Shown here one piece after another: positions 25,164 through 33,902 of a DNA stretch of 50,576 nt (positions are counted from its first letter, which is position 1; every line of letters begins with the position of its first letter). The notes under the pieces are model-generated. The model was given only the letters and a program-made list of their open reading frames with translations. It had not been told where the DNA came from and searched no databases. Origin of the DNA: Paludibacteraceae bacterium (lineage in GTDB: Bacteria; Bacteroidota; Bacteroidia; Bacteroidales; Paludibacteraceae); the NCBI GenBank assembly GCA_024401565.1, contig JAKSKU010000018.1, positions 1 through 50,576 on the forward strand. Direction: 5' to 3'. The position numbers were made by a program, and so were the translations under genes.

Positions 25164-25574
25164 ATGAAGAAATTAGTAGGATTTTTGATTATTGCCTTAT
25201 CTATGATTGCGAACAGCTGTTCTAGCGATCATGACCATTTACGTGGTTACGACTACGACGATTATTATTACGACACTCACTACTATTATTACGATGGGTA
25301 TTATTACTCAGACCCAGAGCATCACTACCGTTACGAGCACGACTACAACCATTACTACTATGGCAGACTTGAGTGGAAAGGCAATTATTGGGCTGTAGTG
25401 TTGAGAGAAAATCCTTATTATGGTCTTGTTTGCGCTATCGACAATCCTGGTATCCTAGAGGCAAAACTCGGTCATCACAATGTATACGACCATGAAGTAA
25501 TGGTACAATTTGCATTTGTAGGTCACGACGGTGGAAAGAATTGGATCCGAGTTGATCACATCTACTACAGATAA
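25164..25574 (+). CDS. Tyrosine-rich putative lipoprotein
   Basis: The 136-residue product has a signal sequence and lipobox-like MIANSC (Cys19). Residues 29-66 hold 18 Tyr in 38 positions, mixed with Asp, His and Glu, in runs such as YYYDTHYYYYDGYYY. The C-terminal half (GRLEWKGNYWAVVL..FVGHDGGKNWIRVDHIYYR) looks like a small beta-rich domain. The gene has a clean promoter and terminator and a plausible start, so it is real despite the odd composition. I recognise no family. A surface-exposed, metal-binding or tyrosine cross-linked segment is possible but is inference only. Confidence 0.83.
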   Translation: MKKLVGFLIIALSMIANSCSSDHDHLRGYDYDDYYYDTHYYYYDGYYYSDPEHHYRYEHDYNHYYYGRLEWKGNYWAVVLRENPYYGLVCAIDNPGILEAKLGHHNVYDHEVMVQFAFVGHDGGKNWIRVDHIYYR

Positions 25575-25597
25575 TAAAAATCAGTTTTGAAATATAG

Positions 25598-25626
25598 AAA
25601 AAGACGAGAGTAATCTCGTCTTTTTT
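25598..25626 (+). terminator. Intrinsic terminator of the tyrosine-rich lipoprotein gene
   Basis: AAAAGACGAGA and TCTCGTCTTTT form an 11-bp stem with a four-base loop, followed by T residues, 24 nt after the stop. Confidence 0.88.
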
Positions 25627-25738
25627 GTGCCTTTAAATTAGGTTTTAATTATTTATTGATATGTTTTATTTAATACAATAAGCATCCATTCAAAATTATA
25701 TCTACAAATCGAATGTCTGCAAATTCTCTTATTAATTT

Positions 25739-27010
25739 ATGAAGATAAAAATCGATACAGATGAATTGGTAAAAAGACAGGTTATTTCGCAGGAGACCGC
25801 CGACGGAATAATCCAATACTATGATTCATCGAAAAACACATCAAGCAGCAAATATGCGTTGAGCATCGTAGCGGCAGTTTTCGTGATATCAGGAATTGCA
25901 ATTCTGATTGAAGATTCGTGGAGATCGGTAGGCTTAAACGCACATATCTTCTTCAGTATCCTACCAATTATCGGTGCTTCCGCATTGTCATATTTTGTAG
26001 ACTGCAAATTATCCGACAAAAAAGTCTTTACGGAAAGTGTGACTATACTGCAATGTGTTGCTATTTTCCTAACCTTTTTCATGATACTGTCTACTTTTAA
26101 TCTGAAAGTCAACGAACCCATAACCATCCTCGTTTCGGTTTTGGTATGTTTCCCATTTGTCATTTATTTCAAAGCTACGATTGCAGCCACTGTCATAATT
26201 ATTGTGACGGCATTAACCCTAATAATTGACGGTGCTACACGAGACAATAGCGCGAGTTGTATATTCAGTTGTCTGATATTGGCAATAGACATTTTCTACT
26301 TGTACAAGACATATTTCAAAGACAAAGAGCAATTGATGCTGAACATCCGACTTTTCATCTCACCATTCGTCCTAACAGCAGTTTTCTATCATTTATGCTG
26401 CATGTTCAGTAACCACGATGTAATGCCTAATCTGCTCATTCCTCTGATTGTATCTTGTTATGGATTCACATTTGTCGTTTGGAACAAAGCGAAACAATGG
26501 TTGGAGACAAGAGTCAATTGGATTGAATTGGGAAGTTTTGTCCTTTCCTTCATAGTGTTGACACGCGGTGTATCTACACATTTTTATGATTCAAAAATCC
26601 AAGGAGGATTCGCTATCATTCCTTTCGTTCTGCCTCTTATTCTGTTGTGGATAATCCAGTATAAAAAGAGCATCAAGATACAAATTGGCCAATATTTCTG
26701 TCTTGTATATGCAATATTGGTAGCGTCGACTGCACCTATATTAATAGAATCGACATCCAACTTATACGCTATACTTTTACTTATATTTTTGGCATACCAT
26801 ACCTACAGATGGACCAAAAGCAATAATGTCCTATTCTTCAATATTGGAATGTTATGCTGGATAATTGCCATCGCAAACATAGCCGACCTAAGAGACTTTA
26901 ATCCTTCCGTCGTGGCAGTCTGGATAATCATCTGGGGCATTATACTATTGGCAATCAACTATTACCTAATTAAAAAGAGAAAGAGCCATGGAATCGAAGG
27001 TGATAAATAG
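25739..27010 (+). CDS. DUF2157 family membrane protein
   Basis: The 423-residue protein has a short cytoplasmic head (residues 1-38, DTDELVKRQVISQETADGII) typical of DUF2157, followed by about twelve hydrophobic segments. The head plus the first helices (ALSIVAAVFVISGIAILIEDSW) match the family. In many bacteria a DUF2157 protein is encoded beside a GDYXXLXY protein; here the next ORF overlaps by 23 nt but lacks that motif. The function of the family is unknown. No clear promoter is seen in 25627-25738. Confidence 0.85.
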   Translation: MKIKIDTDELVKRQVISQETADGIIQYYDSSKNTSSSKYALSIVAAVFVISGIAILIEDSWRSVGLNAHIFFSILPIIGASALSYFVDCKLSDKKVFTESVTILQCVAIFLTFFMILSTFNLKVNEPITILVSVLVCFPFVIYFKATIAATVIIIVTALTLIIDGATRDNSASCIFSCLILAIDIFYLYKTYFKDKEQLMLNIRLFISPFVLTAVFYHLCCMFSNHDVMPNLLIPLIVSCYGFTFVVWNKAKQWLETRVNWIELGSFVLSFIVLTRGVSTHFYDSKIQGGFAIIPFVLPLILLWIIQYKKSIKIQIGQYFCLVYAILVASTAPILIESTSNLYAILLLIFLAYHTYRWTKSNNVLFFNIGMLCWIIAIANIADLRDFNPSVVAVWIIIWGIILLAINYYLIKKRKSHGIEGDK

Positions 27011-28088
27011 AAAATATTACTTGATAGGAATGATTGGTTGTCTATTCCTATTCGTCTTAGGACTAATCGGTTGGTGCGGAGGAGCAAACTCTACGCACAA
27101 GGATTTAAGATTGAGGATAGAGAAGATAGACAAATCGGATTTTGAAATGAAGAATCCCTTTCCGAGTGTACAATCCACTTTTACAGATTCTCTTCTGAAT
27201 GAAGGATATTCATTTGGAGGTTATATAGTGTTTGGAGAAAATGAGGAAGGATACGATGTGCCTCTACACAGTAGCATTATTCCAAGTTTCACCAAGCCAA
27301 GTGTGGAATGCATTGAACGTTATGAAGCAAACCATCATAAAAGTTGCAAAAACATAAACGAATTAATATATCGATACGACTATCATTCAAAAAGTTTCAC
27401 GGATAGCATATACTTTTGCAGCATGCAGATTCTGAAGATGGCACAAGATAGAAACGCTACAATATGCGCGATCATACCGTCGTATAGCATCTCCGACAAA
27501 ACCAGCGGAGTGAGCGACATGGAGATTGACGGAGTCTTATTGTCTCAACTTGTGAAAGAGTCCGTCAACACTGAATGGATGGCAGACTCTTTGATGACCA
27601 GCATCTATTGTGAGTTGAAAGAATACTGTGACAAAGAGCATTGCAACGTCGGCGACAATCACGTCAAAAACCTAACTGAAGCTCTTAGCATTCATAAAAG
27701 AGAAGCTCTTAAATTTGTTTCCAAAGATAGAATCAAAAAATGGTTGGAAATGCATAATGAGCAAATCAGAAAACTGGCAAAAGAATGTCCGGATATCTAT
27801 AATGCGTCCAGCCAGCTTTTAGACAGCTATCATTGGATAAACCCACAGAACTATGAGAAAGTAATTTCCATCTCTAAAAGCCGTGCGGACAATTGGAAAT
27901 ACATAGACAGTTGGGACTATGATGACATAAGAGATAAAGAAGAGATCGATCAAATATGCAATATCATAGGATACGACGGAGATAAAGAGTCAATCAACAA
28001 ATTCATGTACACCATAAGATTCTGGAGTATCCGTTGGGATGAAGGAGACGCGGAATGGATTTATAATTGGCTGAAAGGGATAATGTGA
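26988..28088 (+). CDS. Unknown protein with one N-terminal membrane anchor
   Basis: The 366-residue product begins with a single hydrophobic segment (YYLIGMIGCLFLFVLGLIGW, about 11-30). The rest is hydrophilic, with several Cys and many Tyr and His residues. The part GYSFGGYIVFGENEEGYDVPL (split here as GYSFGGYIVFGENEEG and YDVPL) and later helices (KRIKKWLE-like and NWLKGIM) match no family I know. The start at 26988 overlaps the DUF2157 gene by 23 nt, and no better start lies downstream near the membrane segment, so translational coupling is likely. It probably works with the DUF2157 protein in the inner membrane (inference). The 302 nt after it hold little: an open fragment at 28195-28284 and the purC terminator. 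Confidence 0.78.
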   Translation: MESKVINRKYYLIGMIGCLFLFVLGLIGWCGGANSTHKDLRLRIEKIDKSDFEMKNPFPSVQSTFTDSLLNEGYSFGGYIVFGENEEGYDVPLHSSIIPSFTKPSVECIERYEANHHKSCKNINELIYRYDYHSKSFTDSIYFCSMQILKMAQDRNATICAIIPSYSISDKTSGVSDMEIDGVLLSQLVKESVNTEWMADSLMTSIYCELKEYCDKEHCNVGDNHVKNLTEALSIHKREALKFVSKDRIKKWLEMHNEQIRKLAKECPDIYNASSQLLDSYHWINPQNYEKVISISKSRADNWKYIDSWDYDDIRDKEEIDQICNIIGYDGDKESINKFMYTIRFWSIRWDEGDAEWIYNWLKGIM

Positions 28089-28337
28089 TATTAAACTAAA
28101 AAACTCCAAATTATCTCTCAATGTTGGTAAACATCCAATTCTCAAATATAATTCTAAATTAATGCATACCTTAAAAGCAAGCATTCTTTTCGTACTATGT
28201 AGGAATAACCTTGGCTTTACGACCTTTGTAATCACTCAAAAACCTATCTATATCTATAAAATTAACTGCTTGAGATTTGAAAATTTATAGTACATCTAAA
28301 AACAACGTGCAAAATTTTAAGTTTTACAAACATAAAC

Positions 28338-28368
28338 AAAAAGAGACGCTGCAATCGCAACGTCTCTT
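28338..28368 (-). terminator. Intrinsic terminator after purC
   Basis: AAGAGACG and CGTCTCTT, with an inner TGC/GCA stem, form a hairpin followed by TTTTTG on the minus strand, 23 nt after the purC stop. It belongs to the AGAGACG palindrome group and ends the long his-to-purC unit. Confidence 0.78.
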
Positions 28369-28390
28369 AAACCATTTTATCATTCAAGCA

Positions 28391-29344
28391 TTATAGCTTT
28401 GCCAAATAATCGCTTACATTCTTCTCAATTCTTGCATTGATAGAAGATGTGTCTGCGCACTTGTCAAACTTCTCTCCTGTGATATTCTCGTAAAGTTCGA
28501 TGTAACGGTTAGAGATAGACTCAACGATTGCGTCTGTCATCTCTGGAACCTGCTGACCTGCCTTACCCTGGAAACCATTGTCCATAAGCCACTCACGAAC
28601 GAACTCCTTTGAAAGCTGCTTCTGAGCCTCACCGTTCTTGAATCTCTCCTCGTAGCCTTCTGAGTAGAAGTAACGAGATGAATCTGGAGTGTGGATCTCA
28701 TCCATCAAGTAGATCTTACCGTCGTGCTTACCGAACTCGTACTTTGTATCAACTAGGATCAAACCTCTCTTTGCTGCAATCTCTGTACCTCTCTGGAACA
28801 ATGCCAAAGTATACTTCTCAAGAACTGCGTAATCCTCAGCAGAGACAAGACCCTGAGCAATGATCTCCTCCTTAGAGATATCCTCGTCGTGCTTACCGAT
28901 CTCAGCCTTTGTTGTTGGAGTGATGATTGGAGTTGGGAACTTCTGGTTCTCCTTCATTCCCTCTGGCAACTTAACACCACAGATCTCTCTGACACCGCTC
29001 TTGTATGCTCTCCATGCGCTACCGCACAAATAACCACGAACGATCATCTCAACTGGGAAACCTTCGCAACGTACACCTACAGTAACCATTGGGTCTGGTG
29101 TAGCCAACTTCCAATTTGGACAGATATCCTGAGTAGCATCCAAGAACTTGGCTGCGATCTGGTTCAACATCTGACCCTTGAAAGGAATTCCCTTTGGAAG
29201 AATAACGTCGAATGCAGAAATACGGTCTGATGCCACCATTACTAGCAAATCCTCACCGACACTGTAAACGTCTCTTACCTTTCCGTGGTAAACGGACTTC
29301 TGATTCTTAAAATTGAAATCAGTTTTTGTTAATGCATTATTCAT
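28391..29344 (-). CDS. purC: Phosphoribosylaminoimidazole-succinocarboxamide synthase
   Basis: PurC joins aspartate to CAIR with ATP in purine synthesis, giving SAICAR. The 317-residue protein is the longer SAICAR synthetase form. Clear motifs are [39 protein letters not shown], here seen in parts as [15 protein letters not shown] and GIPFKG, then [29 protein letters not shown] and [13 protein letters not shown]. It starts 3 nt after nth and is last in the unit headed by hisG. The link is sensible: the histidine pathway releases AICAR, the product made two steps on from PurC, and both routes draw on PRPP. Confidence 0.96.
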   Translation of the reverse strand: MNNALTKTDFNFKNQKSVYHGKVRDVYSVGEDLLVMVASDRISAFDVILPKGIPFKGQMLNQIAAKFLDATQDICPNWKLATPDPMVTVGVRCEGFPVEMIVRGYLCGSAWRAYKSGVREICGVKLPEGMKENQKFPTPIITPTTKAEIGKHDEDISKEEIIAQGLVSAEDYAVLEKYTLALFQRGTEIAAKRGLILVDTKYEFGKHDGKIYLMDEIHTPDSSRYFYSEGYEERFKNGEAQKQLSKEFVREWLMDNGFQGKAGQQVPEMTDAIVESISNRYIELYENITGEKFDKCADTSSINARIEKNVSDYLAKL

Positions 29345-29347
29345 CTC

Positions 29348-29983
29348 TTATTCTTTAAATTCTTTACAATATTCTCGAATTCCGCACTCATTACACTTCG
29401 GAGCAATAGCTGTGCAGACGTATCTGCCGTGCAATAGCAACCAATGATGAGCATCACTCAAAATCGCCTCCGGTATATACTGACGCAGTATCATCTCCGT
29501 CTGCAACGGATTCTTTGCCTCCTCAGCAAGCCCCACCCTGTGCGACACTCTGAACACGTGTGTATCCACCGGCATCGCTGGTTTTCCGAATGCTACCGCG
29601 AGCATCACGTTGGCTGTTTTTCTGCCGACTCCTGGCAATGAAGTCAAGGCATCCATCGTCGACGGTATGACTCCATCACACTTCTCCGACACAATCTTAG
29701 CCATTTGAAGCAGATGTTGGGCTTTTGCGTTTGGATAGGATACGCTGTTGATATAGTTAAGTATCTCATCCTCTGTTCCCTTTGCCAATGAGAAGACGTC
29801 GGGATAACGCTCAAACAGAGCCGGAGTCACCTGATTGACTCGCTTATCCGTACATTGAGCCGAAAGCATCACTGCCACAAGCAACTCATACGGATTCCTG
29901 AAATTCAGCTCACTCTTGGCATTACGCATATTCTCCGCAAACCAAGCCAAGACGTTTGAGTAGCGTTCCTTACGAGAAAGCAT
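29348..29983 (-). CDS. nth: Endonuclease III (DNA glycosylase/AP lyase)
   Basis: The 211-residue enzyme removes oxidised pyrimidines from DNA and cuts the abasic strand. The helix-hairpin-helix is LTSLPGVGRKTANVML with the catalytic Lys (in GRKTA), and the catalytic Asp follows in PVDTHVFRVSHRVGL. The C-terminal [4Fe-4S] loop is CTAIAPKCNECGIREYC, the exact CX6CX2CX5C spacing. It lies 2 nt after the DUF3127 gene and 3 nt before purC, so the three are one transcript. Confidence 0.97.
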   Translation of the reverse strand: MLSRKERYSNVLAWFAENMRNAKSELNFRNPYELLVAVMLSAQCTDKRVNQVTPALFERYPDVFSLAKGTEDEILNYINSVSYPNAKAQHLLQMAKIVSEKCDGVIPSTMDALTSLPGVGRKTANVMLAVAFGKPAMPVDTHVFRVSHRVGLAEEAKNPLQTEMILRQYIPEAILSDAHHWLLLHGRYVCTAIAPKCNECGIREYCKEFKE

Positions 29984-29985
29984 AC

Positions 29986-30519
29986 TTAAAAAGGCAGGTC
30001 ACTACCATCTGCATTAGGAGCAGGCTGTGCAGGAGATGCCGGTGCTGCCTGTGTTGGTGCTGCAGGAGCAGTGAATCCACCCTGCTGCATTGGCTGCTGG
30101 TAGCCACCCTGTGGTTGCGCATAACCCTGCTGCATTGGCTGCTGGTAACCACCCTGTGGCTGTGCATAGCCCTGCTGCATTGGCTGCTGAGGATAGCCTC
30201 CCATCTGCTGGCCATAGCCCTGCTGCGCCGCCATACCGTTGAATGGCTCAGCGCGGAAAGCACGGATATCGTTGAACCAACGACCGTTGTATTCTCTTGC
30301 GTCAACACTGCATGTTACTCGCACAACTCCCTGCTGCTGCTGAATTGCAGCGATTGTATTATAAGCGTTCTCATCCCAAACACTTACAAGTACGCGACGT
30401 GGAAACTGACCTGTTGTGTCGTGCTCAATAACGCACTCCCACATCTTCCATGGACCTCTTGCAGACTGTCCACTTCTCTCGCTCAAGTTTAGGACTGTAC
30501 CGATAAATTCGTATGTCAT
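29986..30519 (-). CDS. DUF3127 single-strand-binding-like protein with repeat tail
   Basis: The 177-residue product has a DUF3127 domain (residues 1-90), an OB-fold-like family of Bacteroidota. Family signs are GKW-like GPWKMWECVIEH, FPRRVLVSVWDENA and the near-invariant DAREYNGRWFNDIRAFR. The tail (about 95-165) is built of Gln, Gly, Pro, Tyr and Met, with 2.5 copies of a 15-residue repeat (core QPMQQGYAQPQGGYQ), then an Ala/Pro stretch. It ends in GSDLPF, like the acidic tip by which SSB proteins recruit repair enzymes. So the plan is that of SSB, though it is not the canonical Ssb. It lies between hisC (1 nt) and nth (2 nt). Confidence 0.88.
   Translation of the reverse strand: MTYEFIGTVLNLSERSGQSARGPWKMWECVIEHDTTGQFPRRVLVSVWDENAYNTIAAIQQQQGVVRVTCSVDAREYNGRWFNDIRAFRAEPFNGMAAQQGYGQQMGGYPQQPMQQGYAQPQGGYQQPMQQGYAQPQGGYQQPMQQGGFTAPAAPTQAAPASPAQPAPNADGSDLPF
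30080..30190. repeat. 45-bp tandem repeat, about 2.5 copies
   Basis: Copies at 30080-30124 and 30125-30169 differ at about four positions, and a third partial copy starts at 30170 (CCCTGCTGCATTGGCTGCTG). The repeat is a multiple of three and encodes the Q/G/Y/P/M-rich tail of the DUF3127 protein, so copy number could vary without frameshift. Confidence 0.85.
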
Positions 30520-30520
30520 A

Positions 30521-31552
30521 TCAATATTTTTTTAATGCTTTAATTAACTCCTCATTTTCTTCTTTTGTACCAATCGTGATACGCACACAATTACCACACA
30601 ACTGCACACGATGACGATTTCTGACAATGATTCCGCACTGTGTCAGATAAATATAAAGATCAGTTGCGTCATTCACTTTTACCAACACAAAATTAGCATC
30701 GGTAGGATAAATCTTCTCAACAAACTTGAACGCCTTCAACTCATACTCCAAATCAGCACGAAGTGAGATTGTCTCCTTCGCCCAGTTTTTGATGACGTCT
30801 GGATTCTTAAGAATCTTCAACGCATAGTCCTGAGTAAGCTTATTGATATTGTATGGATATTTGATCTTATTCAAGATGCCAATAATCTCCTCTGAAGCGA
30901 ATGCCATACCCAAACGCACTGACGCACTTGCCCATGCCTTTGAGAATGTCTGCAACACTATCATATTTGGATATTTCGCCAATTTCTGGCTATACGATTC
31001 TCTACCGCAAAAATCCCAGTACGCCTCGTCGATAACAACGATACCATCAAACTGTGTCAGCAACTTCTCGATGTCACAATCATTCAAGCAATTACCTGTA
31101 GGATTGTTTGGCGAACAAAGCCACATGACCTTAGTATGGTCGTCCACAGCGGCAAGCATCGCGTCCACATCAATCTGGAATCCTTCCTTCAAAGCTATAG
31201 GACGATACTCAACATTGTTGACATCCGCGCACACTTCATACATTCCGTATGTAGGAGAGATTGCCACAACATTATCAATGCCTGGCTCACAGAAAGCACG
31301 GTAGACCAAGTCAATAGGCTCATCACTACCATTTCCGAAGAGTATGTTCTTCGCATCCACATGCTTTACCTCTGCCACACGATGCTTAACTGCCCACTGC
31401 AATGGATCTGGATATCTGTTGTACGGATCATTACGTGGATTTTCGTTAGCATCCAAATAGACAGACGCCTCGCCCTTAAACTCATCACGCGCGCATGAGT
31501 ATGGCTTAAGCTTTAGGATGTTTGGTCGAACCAATTGACTTAATTCTTTCAT
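30521..31552 (-). CDS. hisC: Histidinol-phosphate aminotransferase
   Basis: HisC is a PLP enzyme that converts imidazole acetol phosphate and glutamate to histidinol phosphate. The 343-residue chain shows [57 protein letters not shown] and the PLP lysine in [19 protein letters not shown], ending with [19 protein letters not shown]. It lies 30 nt after hisD and 1 nt before the DUF3127 gene. Confidence 0.96.
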   Translation of the reverse strand: MKELSQLVRPNILKLKPYSCARDEFKGEASVYLDANENPRNDPYNRYPDPLQWAVKHRVAEVKHVDAKNILFGNGSDEPIDLVYRAFCEPGIDNVVAISPTYGMYEVCADVNNVEYRPIALKEGFQIDVDAMLAAVDDHTKVMWLCSPNNPTGNCLNDCDIEKLLTQFDGIVVIDEAYWDFCGRESYSQKLAKYPNMIVLQTFSKAWASASVRLGMAFASEEIIGILNKIKYPYNINKLTQDYALKILKNPDVIKNWAKETISLRADLEYELKAFKFVEKIYPTDANFVLVKVNDATDLYIYLTQCGIIVRNRHRVQLCGNCVRITIGTKEENEELIKALKKY

Positions 31553-31582
31553 ATAACAAAAATTTATTTGTTGAATTCCAAC

Positions 31583-32863
31583 TTATTTGTTCTTCATTCT
31601 TAAAGTGACGGCATTCTTGTGAGCAAACAACATCTCGTTCTCCGCCATTATCTCAATTGCGTTTCCGATAAGCTGAAGACCGTTAGGAGTGATCTCCTGA
31701 TATGTGATCTTCTTGCGGAAACTGTCGAGATTCACACCGCTGTATGCCTTGGCATAACCGTTTGTAGGAAGTGTGTGATTTGTGCCCGATGCATAATCTC
31801 CAGCACTTTCAGGAGTAAGGTGGCCCAAGAATATTGATCCGGCGTTTGTGATCTTTTCCGCAATCTTCATATAGTCTGCAGTAGAGATGATCAAATGCTC
31901 AGGTGCATATTCGTTTGTGACGTCGATCACCTCAGCCAAATCCTTAACAAGGATGATCTTACTGTTGGCAACAGACTTCTCTGCGATCTCTTTTCTTGGC
32001 AGCAACTGTAGCTGACGGTCAACCTCAGCCAACACTTTCTCTGCCAAAGTCTTGCTTGTTGTGATGCAAACAGCCTGGCTGTCTACTCCGTGTTCTGCCT
32101 GTGACAATAGATCGGCAGCAACGAATGCCGGATTAGCAGTCTCGTCGGCGATAACCTCCACCTCACTTGGTCCGGCAGGCATATCGATAGCGACATCCTT
32201 CAAAGACACTCTCTGCTTTGCTGCTGTCACATACTGGTTACCAGGTCCGAAAATCTTGTATACCTTAGGAACACTCTCTGTTCCGTATGCCATCGAACCG
32301 ATAGCCTGAACACCACCGATCTTAAAGATCTTGCTTACACCAGCCACCTTAGCGGCGAACAACACAGCAGGATGAACCTTACCGTTTTTAGCAGGAGGTG
32401 TACAAAGCACGATCTCCTTGCAACCTGCGATTTTAGCAGGAATTGCAAGCATCAACACTGTTGAGAACAAAGGTGCTGTACCGCCTGGAATATAAAGTCC
32501 GACCTTCTCGATAGGCATTGCCTTCTGCCAGCAAGTGACGCCTGGCATAGTCTCAATGCGAGGAAGCTCGTGATCCTGGGCAGCATGGAATTTCTCAATG
32601 TTGCTCTTTGCCAAACGGATTGCATTCTTCAACTCGTCTGCCACCAAAGTCTCAGCCTCCGCTAGCTCAGCTTCCGACACCTGTAAAGAATCAAGCTGAA
32701 CCTTGTCGAATTTCAACTCGTACTCCTTCACCGCAACGTCGCCACGACTCTTGATATCGTCAAGCACAGCAGTGACGGTCTCTGTCAAGCTGCTATTATC
32801 CAATGCAGGACGTGATAGCAACGTCTTCCAATCTTTCTGATCCGGATATTCGATTATCTTCAT
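31583..32863 (-). CDS. hisD: Histidinol dehydrogenase
   Basis: HisD catalyses the last two steps of histidine synthesis, a zinc- and NAD-dependent four-electron oxidation. The 426-residue protein has the expected blocks: KVGLYIPGGTAPLFSTVLM, IFKIGGVQAIGSMAYGTESV, KIFGPGNQYVTAAKQRV, DMPAGPSEVEVIADETANP, DLLSQAEHGVDSQAV (zinc ligands Gln and His), APEHLIIST and the C-terminal SAGDYASGTNHTLPT. Its start codon overlaps the hisG stop by one base (TAATG). Confidence 0.97.
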   Translation of the reverse strand: MKIIEYPDQKDWKTLLSRPALDNSSLTETVTAVLDDIKSRGDVAVKEYELKFDKVQLDSLQVSEAELAEAETLVADELKNAIRLAKSNIEKFHAAQDHELPRIETMPGVTCWQKAMPIEKVGLYIPGGTAPLFSTVLMLAIPAKIAGCKEIVLCTPPAKNGKVHPAVLFAAKVAGVSKIFKIGGVQAIGSMAYGTESVPKVYKIFGPGNQYVTAAKQRVSLKDVAIDMPAGPSEVEVIADETANPAFVAADLLSQAEHGVDSQAVCITTSKTLAEKVLAEVDRQLQLLPRKEIAEKSVANSKIILVKDLAEVIDVTNEYAPEHLIISTADYMKIAEKITNAGSIFLGHLTPESAGDYASGTNHTLPTNGYAKAYSGVNLDSFRKKITYQEITPNGLQLIGNAIEIMAENEMLFAHKNAVTLRMKNK

Positions 32864-33720
32864 TAGAGAATCATTTTTTCAATAGGAACTACAAGGATAC
32901 CCTCTGCGCCAAGTTGCTTCAACTGGCTGATGATATCCCAGAAAGTTTTCTCTTCGATCACTGAATGAAGAGACGACCAACCCTCCTGGCGAAGCGGAGT
33001 GACTGTTGGAGACTTCATTCCTGGAAGAATCTTGCAGACAGCGTCGATCTTATCGTTAGGAATGTTAAGAAGGATGTACTTCTTTCCCTCTGCATTCTTG
33101 TAAGAGTCGAAACGGAAAAGGATCTCCTTCAATGTGGACATCTTTTCAGCGTCATTCTTTAGATTCTTATTTCCGATAAGAAGAGCCTCTGAATACATAG
33201 CGACCTCAACCTCCTTCAAGTTGTTGCTCACCAATGTAGAGCCAGAGCTTACAATATCAAAAATACAGTCTGCCATTCCGATACCAGGAGCGATCTCTAC
33301 GCTTCCCATGATAGTATGGATCTCTGCCTTAACACCATTCTTATCCAAATAGTTCTTCAAGATACGAGGATAAGATGTAGCGATCTTCTTGCCGTTGAAC
33401 CACTGGACACCAGTGTAGTCAACTGCCTTTGGAATAGCCAAAGACAAGCGGCACTTGCTGAAATCCAAACGCTTGATGATTTCTGCGTCCTCTCCCTTCT
33501 CCTCAAACTCGTTTTCTCCGACGATACCGACGTCTGCAATACCTGTTGCTACTGCCTGAGGAATATCGTCATCTCTCAAATAAAGAATCTCCACAGGGAA
33601 ATTCTTGGCTTTCACCAACAATGTTCTCTTTCCTGACTCTACTTTGATGCTCGATTCTTCCAACATCGTCATCGTCTCTTCAAATAGACGTCCTTTTGCC
33701 TGAACTGCTATTCTTAACAT
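32863..33720 (-). CDS. hisG: ATP phosphoribosyltransferase, long form
   Basis: HisG starts histidine synthesis from ATP and PRPP and is normally inhibited by histidine. At 285 residues it is the long form with its own C-terminal regulatory ACT-like domain (about 210-285, with SPTVTPLRQEGWSSLHSVIEE), so it needs no HisZ. The catalytic part shows MLRIAVQAKGRLFEETM, DIPQAVATGIADVGIVGENE, KKIATSYPRILKNYL and ADCIFDIVSSGSTLVSNNL. It is the first structural gene after the his leader peptide and attenuator. hisB, hisH, hisA, hisF and hisI are not in the window. Confidence 0.96.
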   Translation of the reverse strand: MLRIAVQAKGRLFEETMTMLEESSIKVESGKRTLLVKAKNFPVEILYLRDDDIPQAVATGIADVGIVGENEFEEKGEDAEIIKRLDFSKCRLSLAIPKAVDYTGVQWFNGKKIATSYPRILKNYLDKNGVKAEIHTIMGSVEIAPGIGMADCIFDIVSSGSTLVSNNLKEVEVAMYSEALLIGNKNLKNDAEKMSTLKEILFRFDSYKNAEGKKYILLNIPNDKIDAVCKILPGMKSPTVTPLRQEGWSSLHSVIEEKTFWDIISQLKQLGAEGILVVPIEKMIL

Positions 33721-33742
33721 AATTTGAATTTGTAATGGTTTT

Positions 33743-33780
33743 ATAAAAAAGGAGACCTACCGTTTCAAGTAAGCCTCCTT
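33743..33780 (-). terminator. Attenuator terminator of the his unit
   Basis: In minus-strand RNA, AAGGAGGCUUAC pairs with GUAGGUCUCCUU over 12 bp with two G-U pairs, then a U run. The G-U pairs become A-C mismatches on the other strand, so the stem is perfect only in the his direction. It lies between the leader ORF and hisG, the place of an attenuator. Confidence 0.88.
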
Positions 33781-33794
33781 CGTTCCTCTATCGT

Positions 33795-33884
33795 TTATTT
33801 TGCAGAACACACACAAAGCTCACTTGCATCATTTTCTATGCAATGATGATGATGAATGTGCGTATGTAGTCTGCGAAATGTCAT
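33795..33884 (-). CDS. hisL: His operon leader peptide
   Basis: A 29-codon ORF starts at ATG 33884 and ends at TAA 33795. It contains HTHIHHHH at residues 7-14, that is six His codons in eight, followed by CIENDASELCVCSAK. It begins about 15 nt after the predicted transcription start and is followed by an intrinsic terminator 14 nt past its stop and then hisG. Known his leaders in enteric bacteria use a run of His codons so that ribosome stalling on low His-tRNA blocks terminator formation. The same logic is inferred here. It is not homologous in sequence to enteric HisL; the symbol marks function only. Confidence 0.88.
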   Translation of the reverse strand: MTFRRLHTHIHHHHCIENDASELCVCSAK

Positions 33885-33902
33885 TTTCTCTTTATTTTTC
33901 TA

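Noticed and set aside
30080-30190. CRISPR-like array
   Set aside because: The copies are direct tandem repeats without spacers, inside a coding frame and in phase with it.
29956-30492. 178-residue plus-strand ORF rich in Leu and Trp
   Set aside because: It is the antisense reading of the tandem repeats in the DUF3127 gene.
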